32,107 nucleotides of DNA from Chloroherpeton thalassium (GTDB lineage Bacteria > Bacteroidota > Ignavibacteria > Kapaibacteriales > UBA2268): the NCBI GenBank assembly GCA_020720105.1, contig DYPF01000005.1, positions 9,195 through 41,301 on the forward strand. The letters run 5' to 3'. Numbering within the stretch: position 1 is the first letter of the stretch; every line of letters starts with the position of its first letter. Shown here in pieces: positions 1 through 9,540 of the stretch. The notes under the pieces were generated by a model, which was given only the letters and a program-made list of their open reading frames with translations, ran no database searches and was not told where the DNA came from. A program made the position numbers and the translations under genes.

Positions 1-1
1 C

Positions 2-82
2 AAATTTGATGTTGCATGGAGAAACGAGTTCGAAAAATGGTCGGCTCCGTACTATTTATTTTCACTTGGATATGATTTCTAA
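2..82 (+). CDS. C-terminal fragment of an outer-membrane/secreted protein (…SLGYDF*), truncated by window start
   Basis: Open frame from nt 2 reads KFDVAWRNEFEKWSAPYYLFSLGYDF*, stop TAA 80-82. The terminal aromatic residue and GYDF end resemble the 29199-29894 outer-membrane-type protein (…SVGYDF*). Confidence 0.55.
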   Translation, partial: KFDVAWRNEFEKWSAPYYLFSLGYDF

Positions 83-257
83 AGTAATAAAGTTGTAAAG
101 TAATAAAGTTGTAAAGTAATAAAGTTGTAAAGTTAAAAAGTTGTAAAGTAATAAAGTTAAAAAGTAATAAAGTTGTAAAGTAATAAAGTTATAAAGTTAT
201 AAAGTTGTAAAGTTAAAAAGTAATAAAGTTGTAAAGTTAAAAAGTTAAAAAGTAATG
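82..257 (+). repeat. 22-unit tandem array of degenerate octamer AAGT(AATA|TGTA|TAAA|TATA)
   Basis: Sequence splits without indels into 22 consecutive 8-mers all starting AAGT. The + strand contains no C across the array. The last unit, AAGTAATG (250-257), carries the ATG of the next CDS. Confidence 0.95.
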
Positions 258-1211
258 AATATTAGTGCAATAATTATAGGCAAAGATAATTCGGAAACAA
301 TTTTGGACACATTGTTTTCGGTTCAACCCTATTGCAAACAAATTGTGTATGTGGATACGGGTAGCGAGGACAATACTCCGACATTAATGACTCAAAATAA
401 TGCTGAAGTTTATTTCCACAAATGGAATGATGATTTCTCGGAGACAAGAAATTATGCAATTGGTATGGCTCGTCATAATTGGATTATATCTATTGATACC
501 GATGAAGTCCTTATTGAATTTGATTTGGATAAATATTATGAATATTTTAATAATCCTAAAATTGGTGGCATTAATGTAATCTTAAAAAATTACATAAATC
601 CTGATGATTTTAACCAATACACAACTCATAGATTTACTCGGATATTTCGCAATAACCCTGCTTTTAAATTTACAGGACGAATCCACGAACAAATTCGTAA
701 TTCAATCGAAAATGCAGGCTTCGAAATTATTGACACAGATATAACTATTGAGCATTTTGGTTACTTAGATGCCTCGCCCGAAAAGCAAGAGCGAAATCAT
801 AAACTTCTCGAGACTGATTTGCAAGAAAATTCACAAGACATTTTCTTGAAGTATCATTTAGCAAATACTGAATTTAGTATGAATAATTTGCAAGATGCTT
901 TCAAACTTTACAGCGAGATAATTGATTCTAATCAATTAACAATCACGCAGAACGACTTATGCAAATTAAGACTTGCTCAAATTCATTTAAGTAAAAACGA
1001 ATTCAATTTAGCAGAAAGATATTTGATAAATGCTATGGAAAATTCTGATTATGATGGTTTTCGCCTATTTATATTAGCCGCAATTAAAATGAATCAACAA
1101 AAATTTGAAGAAGCACGAGAATTATATAAAAATCCAGTACTTTTAGCGTCAGCTATGGTCGACAAATCCGCAATTGAAACTGCCGAGCAAATTTTCAAAC
1201 AAATTTTATAA
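255..1211 (+). CDS. Glycosyltransferase family 2 with C-terminal TPR-like region
   Basis: N-terminal ISAIIIGKDNSETILDTLFS…VDTGSEDNT…SIDTDE (GT-A fold, DxD), followed by helical repeat-like segment. Confidence 0.85.
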   Translation: MNISAIIIGKDNSETILDTLFSVQPYCKQIVYVDTGSEDNTPTLMTQNNAEVYFHKWNDDFSETRNYAIGMARHNWIISIDTDEVLIEFDLDKYYEYFNNPKIGGINVILKNYINPDDFNQYTTHRFTRIFRNNPAFKFTGRIHEQIRNSIENAGFEIIDTDITIEHFGYLDASPEKQERNHKLLETDLQENSQDIFLKYHLANTEFSMNNLQDAFKLYSEIIDSNQLTITQNDLCKLRLAQIHLSKNEFNLAERYLINAMENSDYDGFRLFILAAIKMNQQKFEEARELYKNPVLLASAMVDKSAIETAEQIFKQIL

Positions 1212-1385
1212 CATTATACATTATACATTACAAACTTTATAACTTTACAAACTTTACAAACATTAAACATTAAACATTATACTTTACAAACTTTATAACA
1301 TTACAAACATTATACATTAAACATTAAAACATTACAAACTTTATAACTTTATAACTTTACAAACATTATACATTAAACATTAAAA
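1212..1385 (-). repeat. ~22-unit degenerate 7-9 bp array, C(A/T)TTA(T/C/A)A(A)(A), opposite polarity to the 82-257 array
   Basis: CATTATA / CATTAAA(A) / CATTACAAA / CTTTATAA / CTTTACAAA units fill the intergenic region. No G on the + strand through 1393. Contains a 23-bp perfect reverse complement (1337-1359) of 184-206. Confidence 0.9.
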
Positions 1386-1393
1386 CAAAATCA

Positions 1394-2308
1394 ATGAAAA
1401 ATATTGAAGAGATAAAATCTAAGTTTAAAAATAGAGATAGAATCATAAGAATACTTTCCGAAAATCAGCATTTCCGAGCGGCTATGATTAGAAATACAAA
1501 TACTGCATTAACAGCACAAGATCGTCATAAATTATCCGAAATACCAGCTAATTTTCTTGCAAGAGCAATGATGGGTTCGGCTTTAATAGCTAACTTTTTG
1601 AAAGGTGAAGAAAGAGCAATTCTGCATATTACTGGAAATGGTTTATTGTCGCAAGTTTATGCGGAATCCAGCCAGATTGGCGAAACACGAGGTTATGTTG
1701 AATTTAATCAAAATGCCCCAAAAGTTGCACAAATCAAAGATATGGATAACGTTCTTGGAATTGGCTTGCTTAAAGTTACTCGTATACTTTACGACCAAGC
1801 AAAGCAAAATTCTGGAATAATTGAGTTAATTAAGAGCGATATAGCGTCAGACTTGGAATATTATTTCAACAAATCCGAACAAATTCCAACAGCTATTCTT
1901 ATGGAAGTGGAAACCGATAGCGAAGGCAGTATTTCAAAATCCAATGGTTTTATTATCCAAGCTATGCCGGGTTGCAAGCACGAAGAGCTGAAGGAAGTTT
2001 TCGAAAAAATTGAGAATCATTTACAACTTGGAAATTTCTTTGATGATACATTATCTATTGAAGAAAATCTGAAAAATGTGTTACCTTTTGATTTTACAAT
2101 CTCTTCAAATCTGCCAATAGACTTTTACTGTCGTTGTTCTAAGGATAATTTCACTAAAGCAATGATAACACTGGACATTAAAGAAATTGAAGAAATGCGT
2201 GAGCAAAATCAAAATGAATTAATCTGCAAATACTGCAATGAGCATTATTATTTGGACGAAGCCGATTTCACAAAAATTATCGAAATAATAAAATCCCAAA
2301 AGAATTAA
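1394..2308 (+). CDS. hslO: Hsp33 redox-regulated chaperone
   Basis: Hsp33-like body and C-terminal redox zinc motif CRC…CKYC (FYCRCSKDNF…LICKYCNEHYY). Confidence 0.93.
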   Translation: MKNIEEIKSKFKNRDRIIRILSENQHFRAAMIRNTNTALTAQDRHKLSEIPANFLARAMMGSALIANFLKGEERAILHITGNGLLSQVYAESSQIGETRGYVEFNQNAPKVAQIKDMDNVLGIGLLKVTRILYDQAKQNSGIIELIKSDIASDLEYYFNKSEQIPTAILMEVETDSEGSISKSNGFIIQAMPGCKHEELKEVFEKIENHLQLGNFFDDTLSIEENLKNVLPFDFTISSNLPIDFYCRCSKDNFTKAMITLDIKEIEEMREQNQNELICKYCNEHYYLDEADFTKIIEIIKSQKN

Positions 2309-2421
2309 GAGGGAAAATAAAACAACAAAACTTCTACCTTTTTTTCACTTTTTTGTAATATTTTCACTTTTAATTTGTTTTAATATTAATAATTTAAGAT
2401 TTTTTTGTAATTTGGGAAAAA

Positions 2422-5400
2422 ATGAAAAAGTTAATATACATATTTCTGTTCGTAATTCTAACACTTCCAAATTTTGGTCAATATTGGGAGAAACAAACCA
2501 ATATACCATTACCCTATAATTCTGGCTACTACTTGGATATTTTCTTTTTGCCGAGCAATACAAACTATGTTTGGGCTTGTGGCTTTGACGGTTATGTAAT
2601 CCGCTCCACTGATTATGGTCAAACTTGGAGTGGTTCTACAATTGCTGATCCAGCTTATCATTTAGAATCTATTCATTTTGTAAATCAAAATGTTGGCTTT
2701 GTCTCAGGAGTAGAAGGTGTTTGGAAAACAACTGATGGCGGTGCAAATTTCACTGAAATCACACCATTGGATAGTGCGATTCGGGGTTTTTGGGGCTGTT
2801 ATTTTTTAGATGAGAATATAGGCGTTGTAGTAGGTGGCGGTTGTGATGATTTGCAAAGATTTTACAAAACAACAAATGGCGGGGGAACTTGGACTTTAAA
2901 AACATACAATCAGCCAAGTACTGGGCTTACCGACTTAATACTTTATTCGGACGGCACTGGCTATGCTGTTAGTAGCGGGCAAATCTGGAAAACTACGAAT
3001 ACAGGCTCGGATTGGTTTATTTTTAAAGGAACTGGAGCTACTGTTTGGCAGGAAGAAATATCGATTCTGGGCAATTCAATTGTTCTACCATTTGCTGGAA
3101 TTACTTGTAGCGGTCAGGGAAATGCTGGTGGAGCAATGTTTTCCACTGATTTTGGTAATACTTGGAAAGTTTACAATATGGGTTTCCCAATTTTTGGAGC
3201 TTGCCTTGTTGATGCAAATTCTGCTTGGGCATGCGGTTATGGCAAATCAATTTATTACACTTCCAACTCTGGAACTTCTTGGAAAATGATGAATTGTGGC
3301 ATTAATAGTGGTGATTTAGATGATATTACATTTTTATCTGAGGAAGAAGGTTGGGTGTGTGGCAAGGGTATATATAAACTTAATATAACAAAAATATCAA
3401 ATAATAAAGACCAATTAACCTTTGCAGAATTATGTTATCCCGAAACAAGATTAGATTCTATTAAAATTATCAATAAGTCATTTTATAATGCAAGTTTGCA
3501 AGTGCAATTAACTAATAATGTTGATAATGCTTTCGAAATTGTATATCCTTCATTTACTTCTTCGGTAAATAGTTGTGATTCTGTCGGAATTGCCATAAGA
3601 TTTTTACCAAAAACTAAAAAAGTCTATAATGCAAAGTTGGTAATTACTGCAATTTCTGAAGACGGAAAAACCACATTTTTCAAAGAAATTGACTTATTAG
3701 GAACTGGAAACAAAACTACCATCAGACCCGAAACGGATATTGTAATTGTAGATAGTGTTGCTTGTGGGTACGAAAAATTTGCAAATTTAAAATGGTTCAG
3801 CGATGCGATTTTGGAGCAAATTAAATCAGTAGCCGAATTGAACAATGATAAGGATCAAATTAATTTTGTAACGGATTTACCATTAACTGTTAATCCTATT
3901 GGGACAAATACAGGCTTATCTATAAAATTAATTGACACAGGTTGGTCGGAGCAACTTTTTAAATTCAAATTGCTTCCTTGCTCTATCGACACTATTGTTA
4001 AAGTTCGTGCTTATGGATATTCTCCTATTATTAATTCGGTAGATAGTTTGCATTTTGTTAGCACTTGTTCTGGTAAAATCCGCAAAGTAATTCCAGTTTG
4101 GAATACTGGAAACAGCAACTTAATTATTTCAAAAAATTTAATTGCAAATAACCCAACTGAAGTAAAAATTATTGGATGGAGCAGTGGTAAATCTTTGCCA
4201 ATTAAAATTTCTCCAAAACAAGCCGATTCAATAATAATTGAAATTGATGTAATCAATGAAAAATCTCAAGCATATATTTTGCAATTACATAATAATGACA
4301 AAACACTAACTCGTGGGAATAAAGAAATAATTGATATACTTCTTGTTGCAAAAATGATGACAGAGAATGTTTCTGCACATTCAATTATTGATTTTGGTAG
4401 AGTTTGCCTAAATGGTAATAAAGATACGATAATTATTTTCGAAAATAAAGGAAATATTTTTGCATTATTAGAAAAGATTGATGGATTAGAGAAGCCTTAT
4501 GAGCTACTTTTACCTTGGAATGCTCAAATCAATCCTAACGAAAGTATTAATGTAAAATGTGTATTTAATGGTGAAAAAGTTGGAAAATTCATAGATACAT
4601 TGAAATTAAAAACTGGCAGTTGTAAAGAATTACAAATACTTTTTGTAGGTGAAGTAGTATTTTCTGACTTCGAAATTAATCCTACTCTTATTAATGAAAT
4701 TATCAAAAAGAACGAATCAAAAGTAATTGATGCCAACATAGCAAACACTGGCAATACTGATTTATCAATAGTAAAATATACATTAAAACCACCAGCAACC
4801 GACATAGAGATTACATACGACAACTCTTTTCCATTTCTCATAGCAAATGACCAATATTTTAATTTTAAAATTAACATAAAGTCATTAAATAATACCTCGT
4901 ACAAAGGAGAGCTTTGCTTTACAGCTTATCAGGAATGTTATGTAGAAAAGTGCATACCAATTGAAATATCTAGCATTTCAAGATTTGTTACATTTGGAAA
5001 TAATAGCTCATTCTCGCAAATTACTTGTGATGGATATGCCCAAGACACAATTTTGATTGTAAATAAAGGAACAATATCTGACACAATAACAAATATTTCT
5101 CTTAATGGTGATAAAGAATTTTCACTTGTTAATTTAGTTACTCTCCCCTACTCTTTGCCACAAAACGATTCGATGAAAATCATCATCGAATTCAATTCGC
5201 AATTAGAAGGAGTTTTTAGCACATTTCTTAATATCACAACACTCGAACCAGAAGGTCAATTATTAACAATGCCAATTAGTATGGATTTTAAGAAGTCAAT
5301 TATTTCGATTGATACGAATTTTATTGATTTCGGAATTTTTGAAGTATGCGACATAAGTCAGAGTAAATCAATTAGAATTACAAATACTGGATTACTCGAT

Positions 5401-6606
5401 AATATTATTGATATATCTCCAAGTAATTTACAAAATTATTACGAAATTCTTCCTTTCCTAAAATTTTACATTGAACCAAGTATTTCACGGGATTTAACAA
5501 TTAATTTCCATCCTGACAAAACAAAACAATTTGGCATATTTTATGATACATTGAGTCTAACATCATCCAATTGTCCTCAATATTTTTCAATCATTCTAAA
5601 ATATGAGATTATTAATCCAAAATTAACTTATACGAATAGAAATATTGATTTTGGAATTATTGAAGCTGAAGAAAGTGATCTCAAACAAATAACTATTACT
5701 AATAATTCTACAGTAACGAGAACAATCAACTTGATTAAGCCACTTTCATTGAATGAGTTTAAATTACTAACAGAATTTCCTATTACTTTTGCTCCGGGAG
5801 AATCGAAATTAGTGGAATTTGAATATACATCATTGGTGGCAGGTAGTTTTCTCGATTCAATTATAATTGAAGAATATTCATCTTGCCGTGATACTATTTT
5901 AATTAAAATTAAAGCCCATACACCAGAGGAGTTTTATTCTGCTAAAGTTTGGATAGACAATTACTCAGCTAATGTGGGAGATGCGATTGATATTCATATC
6001 AAAATGTCGCCAATTTTAGAGAAATTGCATCCAACTAAATTATCAACAACAATAAGCTTTGACCCTTATCTATTTTATCCACAAAAAGTGTTTTACAATG
6101 CAAATTCTATTTCAAAATCTTATGAATACTCATATTCTTTTGGAAATCTACTTATTGAGTTAAACAAAGATGAAGCCGATGAAATGTTAACACGAGACAC
6201 TATTTTATTCACTATAGAAGGTAAAGTATTAGCTTCGGATCCTCCTTATACTGATTTAACTATTACAAATTTCGAAATTGAAACAAATAAAAATTACACT
6301 TTGCAGAAAGAAAATGGACTGCTAACCTTGTTGCCGTTTTGTGTTCCAGAAGTGTCTCATAAATTAATTATTTATCCTGAACCAACAATGCAAATTAATG
6401 TTTTGGATAATGAAATTAATTTTGAATTTGACAATATTTCACATTCCGAAAAGCTCAATATTTACAACTCTATTGGAGTAAATATTGCACAGTTTGAAAT
6501 ATACAAACAAACAAAAACCTACAATATTAATTCTGATAGATTGGCAAATGGAATATATTTTGTTAGATTTGATAACAAAATTTTTAAAATAATAATCAAC
6601 AAATAA
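2422..6606 (+). CDS. Large secreted T9SS cargo: YCF48/BNR-like propeller, multiple choice-of-anchor-D (ASPM/SPD-2/Hydin-like) Ig domains, cohesin-like region, C-terminal T9SS sorting domain
   Basis: Signal peptide MKKLIYIFLFVILTLPNFGQ; repeated VWACGFDGYVIRSTDYGQTW / GVWKTTDGG motifs; repeated (I)DFG…C…D.I.I.N.G segments; C-term LNIYNSIG…LANGIYFVRFDNKIFKIIINK. Confidence 0.85.
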   Translation: MKKLIYIFLFVILTLPNFGQYWEKQTNIPLPYNSGYYLDIFFLPSNTNYVWACGFDGYVIRSTDYGQTWSGSTIADPAYHLESIHFVNQNVGFVSGVEGVWKTTDGGANFTEITPLDSAIRGFWGCYFLDENIGVVVGGGCDDLQRFYKTTNGGGTWTLKTYNQPSTGLTDLILYSDGTGYAVSSGQIWKTTNTGSDWFIFKGTGATVWQEEISILGNSIVLPFAGITCSGQGNAGGAMFSTDFGNTWKVYNMGFPIFGACLVDANSAWACGYGKSIYYTSNSGTSWKMMNCGINSGDLDDITFLSEEEGWVCGKGIYKLNITKISNNKDQLTFAELCYPETRLDSIKIINKSFYNASLQVQLTNNVDNAFEIVYPSFTSSVNSCDSVGIAIRFLPKTKKVYNAKLVITAISEDGKTTFFKEIDLLGTGNKTTIRPETDIVIVDSVACGYEKFANLKWFSDAILEQIKSVAELNNDKDQINFVTDLPLTVNPIGTNTGLSIKLIDTGWSEQLFKFKLLPCSIDTIVKVRAYGYSPIINSVDSLHFVSTCSGKIRKVIPVWNTGNSNLIISKNLIANNPTEVKIIGWSSGKSLPIKISPKQADSIIIEIDVINEKSQAYILQLHNNDKTLTRGNKEIIDILLVAKMMTENVSAHSIIDFGRVCLNGNKDTIIIFENKGNIFALLEKIDGLEKPYELLLPWNAQINPNESINVKCVFNGEKVGKFIDTLKLKTGSCKELQILFVGEVVFSDFEINPTLINEIIKKNESKVIDANIANTGNTDLSIVKYTLKPPATDIEITYDNSFPFLIANDQYFNFKINIKSLNNTSYKGELCFTAYQECYVEKCIPIEISSISRFVTFGNNSSFSQITCDGYAQDTILIVNKGTISDTITNISLNGDKEFSLVNLVTLPYSLPQNDSMKIIIEFNSQLEGVFSTFLNITTLEPEGQLLTMPISMDFKKSIISIDTNFIDFGIFEVCDISQSKSIRITNTGLLDNIIDISPSNLQNYYEILPFLKFYIEPSISRDLTINFHPDKTKQFGIFYDTLSLTSSNCPQYFSIILKYEIINPKLTYTNRNIDFGIIEAEESDLKQITITNNSTVTRTINLIKPLSLNEFKLLTEFPITFAPGESKLVEFEYTSLVAGSFLDSIIIEEYSSCRDTILIKIKAHTPEEFYSAKVWIDNYSANVGDAIDIHIKMSPILEKLHPTKLSTTISFDPYLFYPQKVFYNANSISKSYEYSYSFGNLLIELNKDEADEMLTRDTILFTIEGKVLASDPPYTDLTITNFEIETNKNYTLQKENGLLTLLPFCVPEVSHKLIIYPEPTMQINVLDNEINFEFDNISHSEKLNIYNSIGVNIAQFEIYKQTKTYNINSDRLANGIYFVRFDNKIFKIIINK

Positions 6607-6611
6607 TTTAA

Positions 6612-7991
6612 ATGATAGTAAGAAATCCTTTTTCGGGCGAGGCAATCACAGAAGTTCAAGTATCTTCGGTGGAACAAGCAATTGAATCGATTCAAATTGC
6701 AAAAAAATATTTCGATGTAGAGTTTAAATTCTTTCCTGCTTATAAGCGAGTAGCGATTTTAGAAAAAGTTGCTGAATTGATTAATCAAAACTTGGAAGAA
6801 CTTGCTTTGTTGATTGCTCAAGAAGGTGGAAAACCTTATAAAGATGCTAAAGTTGAAGTGATACGAGCTGTTAGTACCGTGAAGTTGGCAGCAAACGAAT
6901 GCTTTCATCTTGATGGTGAGCAAATTCAAATGGACAAATCTGCAGCTGGCGAAAATGTTATTGCATTTACTCAACGAGAGCCAGTTGGAGTAGTTTTAGC
7001 CATATCTGCTTTTAATCATCCAGTCAATTTGATTTGCCATCAAGTAGCAACTGCTATTGCAGCGGGAAATGTAGTTATTCTTAAACCTGCAGAAAAAACA
7101 CCGTTATCAGCCAAAAAAATTGTTGAGTTTTTTTATCAAGCAGGATTGCCAGAAAAAGCACTTCATTATTTGCTGTTAACGGGTAAAGAAACTCAAATGA
7201 TTGTTTCCAATCCTAATTTAAATTACGTTTCGTTTATCGGAAATGCAGAAATTGGATGGATGATTAGGCGATTGTCTGCCCCTGGAGTAAAAATAACGCT
7301 TGAACACGGTGGTACTGGCACTGCAGTTCTCGACCAAAATGCTGATCTTTCAAAAGCAATTCCATCAATTATTCGCGGAGCGTTTTATCATTCAGGTCAA
7401 GTTTGTGTTTCTACTCAAATACTTTACATTCATTCTGAAATTTACGATAAAGCCATTGAACTTTTGAAAAATTCTACTGCTAATCTAAAAGTTGGAGATG
7501 CTATTCTTCCCGATACTGACTGCGGTCCATTAATTACTGATGCAGTTGTTGAAAAAATGAACTTTTTGGTAAATGATGCAAAAGAAAAAGGTGGATTTAT
7601 CGAAATTGGTGGCGAAAAATTACCAAATCAATGTTTTATGCCAACTTTAATTTCAAATGCTAATTCACAAATGGAAGGTATCACAGAAGAAGTGTTTGGT
7701 CCCTTATTATTTATCAAAAAATATGATAATTTAGATATTGTGATTAAAGATATTAATGAATCGAAGTTTTCCTTCCAAACATCTATTTATTCAAAAGATA
7801 TTGATATTGCCTTGCGATATGCAAAATTAATTGACCAGAAAGCAGTAATTATTAACGAAAGCACTGCCTTTAGAGTAGATTGGATGCCATTTGGAGGTAA
7901 GAAATTATCTGGTTTTGGCACAGGCGGAGTAAAATATTCCATACTCGATATGACCGAAGAAAAACTTATTATTATTAAAAATCAGTTTTAA
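6612..7991 (+). CDS. Aldehyde dehydrogenase family protein
   Basis: NAD(P)-binding and catalytic motifs: AFNHPVNLICHQVATAIAAGNVVILKPAEKTP, LEHGGTGTAVLD, GAFYHSGQVCVSTQ (catalytic Cys), EEVFGPLLFIKKY. Confidence 0.9.
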   Translation: MIVRNPFSGEAITEVQVSSVEQAIESIQIAKKYFDVEFKFFPAYKRVAILEKVAELINQNLEELALLIAQEGGKPYKDAKVEVIRAVSTVKLAANECFHLDGEQIQMDKSAAGENVIAFTQREPVGVVLAISAFNHPVNLICHQVATAIAAGNVVILKPAEKTPLSAKKIVEFFYQAGLPEKALHYLLLTGKETQMIVSNPNLNYVSFIGNAEIGWMIRRLSAPGVKITLEHGGTGTAVLDQNADLSKAIPSIIRGAFYHSGQVCVSTQILYIHSEIYDKAIELLKNSTANLKVGDAILPDTDCGPLITDAVVEKMNFLVNDAKEKGGFIEIGGEKLPNQCFMPTLISNANSQMEGITEEVFGPLLFIKKYDNLDIVIKDINESKFSFQTSIYSKDIDIALRYAKLIDQKAVIINESTAFRVDWMPFGGKKLSGFGTGGVKYSILDMTEEKLIIIKNQF

Positions 7992-8006
7992 TAGGTTAAT
8001 TTTTGC

Positions 8007-8014
8007 TAATTTTG
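8007..8014 (+). promoter_or_regulatory. Putative Bacteroidota -7 box (TAATTTTG) upstream of tilS
   Basis: Exact match to TAnnTTTG in the intergenic, 13 nt before the TTG start. Confidence 0.35.
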
Positions 8015-8027
8015 AACTTATATTTTA

Positions 8028-9479
8028 TTGAATTTTGTGAATAATAAGAACTCAAATACATTTTTAAAGCCCGATTTAGCAAATCCTATCATTAATAAGT
8101 TAATTACTAATGTAGAATCATTTTTAATTAACAAAATTAGAATTAACAATTCTTTTAAAGTTGTAGTGGCTGTAAGTGGTGGTGCTGACTCCACAACATT
8201 GTTAGATATTTTGGTATATTTGTCAAAAAAATATGATTTTTATCTGGCAGTTGCACATTTTAATCATAAATTAAGAGCTGAATCTGACGCAGATGAGAAT
8301 TTTGTAAGGAAATTAGCTGAAAGTATGGGATTAGAGTTTTACTATTCATCTGGCAAAGTTAAAGACTTTGCACATAAGAATGGAATGAGCATTGAAACTG
8401 CTGCAAGACACTTGAGGTATAACTTTTTTGAAAAAACTTCCCGTACAATAAAAGCTGATTTATTAGCAACTGCTCATAATGCCGATGATAATATCGAAAC
8501 CTTCTTTATAAATTTATTGCGTGGAAGTGGATTGACAGGTCTTTCAGGCATACCCGAAACTCGTCAATTAATCAAGAATGTTCGTCTTATTCGTCCCTTG
8601 CTTAGCTCCACAAAAGAAGAAATTAAGGAATATATTTCAGCACGTAATTTGAAATGGAAAGAAGATATTACAAATACTTGGCTGGAATATACTCGCAATA
8701 AAGTCAGATTGAAATTAATTCCATTTATTCGGGATAATTTCAATCCTTCCATTACAGAAAACATAATGAGAATCACCACATTCTTGCAAGGAGCTGATGA
8801 TTTCATTTCAGAAAATATTAAAGATTTTTACTCAATTGTAGCTGAAAACTTGGATAATTCTCGGGTAGAAATCCGTATTCCATTATTTGATGCTTATAAT
8901 AGATACATTCAGGGCGAGATTTTATCTTATACTTTAAAGAAAAATTATGATTTAGAACATATCAACCACACTCAAATTGAAAAGATTTTATCAATAAAAA
9001 ATTCTGATTCTGGTGCAATTGTAGAAATTAACAAAATGATTACTTGCTATAAAGATAGAAATTTTCTTATTTTTACTCGTAATCAATTACCATTTAAATA
9101 TGAACAAAGAATTGATAAAGTTAGTAAAACCATTGTAGGCAATTATGTATTAGAATTACAAGAAGTTACTAAGAAATTGGTTAAATTTTCAGAAAATAAA
9201 AATGTTGAATATTTTGATTTTGAGAAATTACCCTTTGTATTAACACTTCGTAATTGGGAGGAAGGAGATACTTTTACTCCATTAGGAATGAAAGGTACTA
9301 AAAAAGTAAGCGACTTGCTAATTGACAATAAAGTTTCGCTGTTTGACAAGAATTTTGTGAATGTATTATCAACTAATTCTGAAATAATTTGGGTGATAAA
9401 TCACCAAATTAATGACAAGTACAAAGTTACTGAAAATACTAAAAGATTTCTCAAAGCAACTTTTTCACAGATGAAATAA
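8028..9479 (+). CDS. tilS: tRNA(Ile)-lysidine synthetase
   Basis: PP-loop VVVAVSGGADSTTLLD, NADDNIETFFINLLRGSGLTGLSGI, C-terminal domain RNWEEGDTFTPLGMKGTKKVSDLLIDNKV. ORF-track start is TTG; in-frame GTG at 8037 is an alternative. Confidence 0.93.
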   Translation: MNFVNNKNSNTFLKPDLANPIINKLITNVESFLINKIRINNSFKVVVAVSGGADSTTLLDILVYLSKKYDFYLAVAHFNHKLRAESDADENFVRKLAESMGLEFYYSSGKVKDFAHKNGMSIETAARHLRYNFFEKTSRTIKADLLATAHNADDNIETFFINLLRGSGLTGLSGIPETRQLIKNVRLIRPLLSSTKEEIKEYISARNLKWKEDITNTWLEYTRNKVRLKLIPFIRDNFNPSITENIMRITTFLQGADDFISENIKDFYSIVAENLDNSRVEIRIPLFDAYNRYIQGEILSYTLKKNYDLEHINHTQIEKILSIKNSDSGAIVEINKMITCYKDRNFLIFTRNQLPFKYEQRIDKVSKTIVGNYVLELQEVTKKLVKFSENKNVEYFDFEKLPFVLTLRNWEEGDTFTPLGMKGTKKVSDLLIDNKVSLFDKNFVNVLSTNSEIIWVINHQINDKYKVTENTKRFLKATFSQMK

Positions 9480-9540
9480 TTAGTTTGGTCTTTTTCGTCT
9501 TTGTTTTTTCATAAAGTTAAATCAACTAAAAACTACCATT

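Noticed and set aside
82-1385. CRISPR-like interpretation of the arrays flanking the glycosyltransferase
   Set aside because: Units are 7-9 bp and contiguous, with no spacers and no cas genes nearby.
2963-3289. 108-aa + strand overlapping ORF
   Set aside because: Out-of-frame within the 2422-6606 CDS; hydrophobic composition typical of a shifted frame.
4524-4904. 126-aa minus-strand ORF inside the large secreted protein gene
   Set aside because: Antisense shadow ORF within a well-supported long + strand CDS; no recognisable domain.
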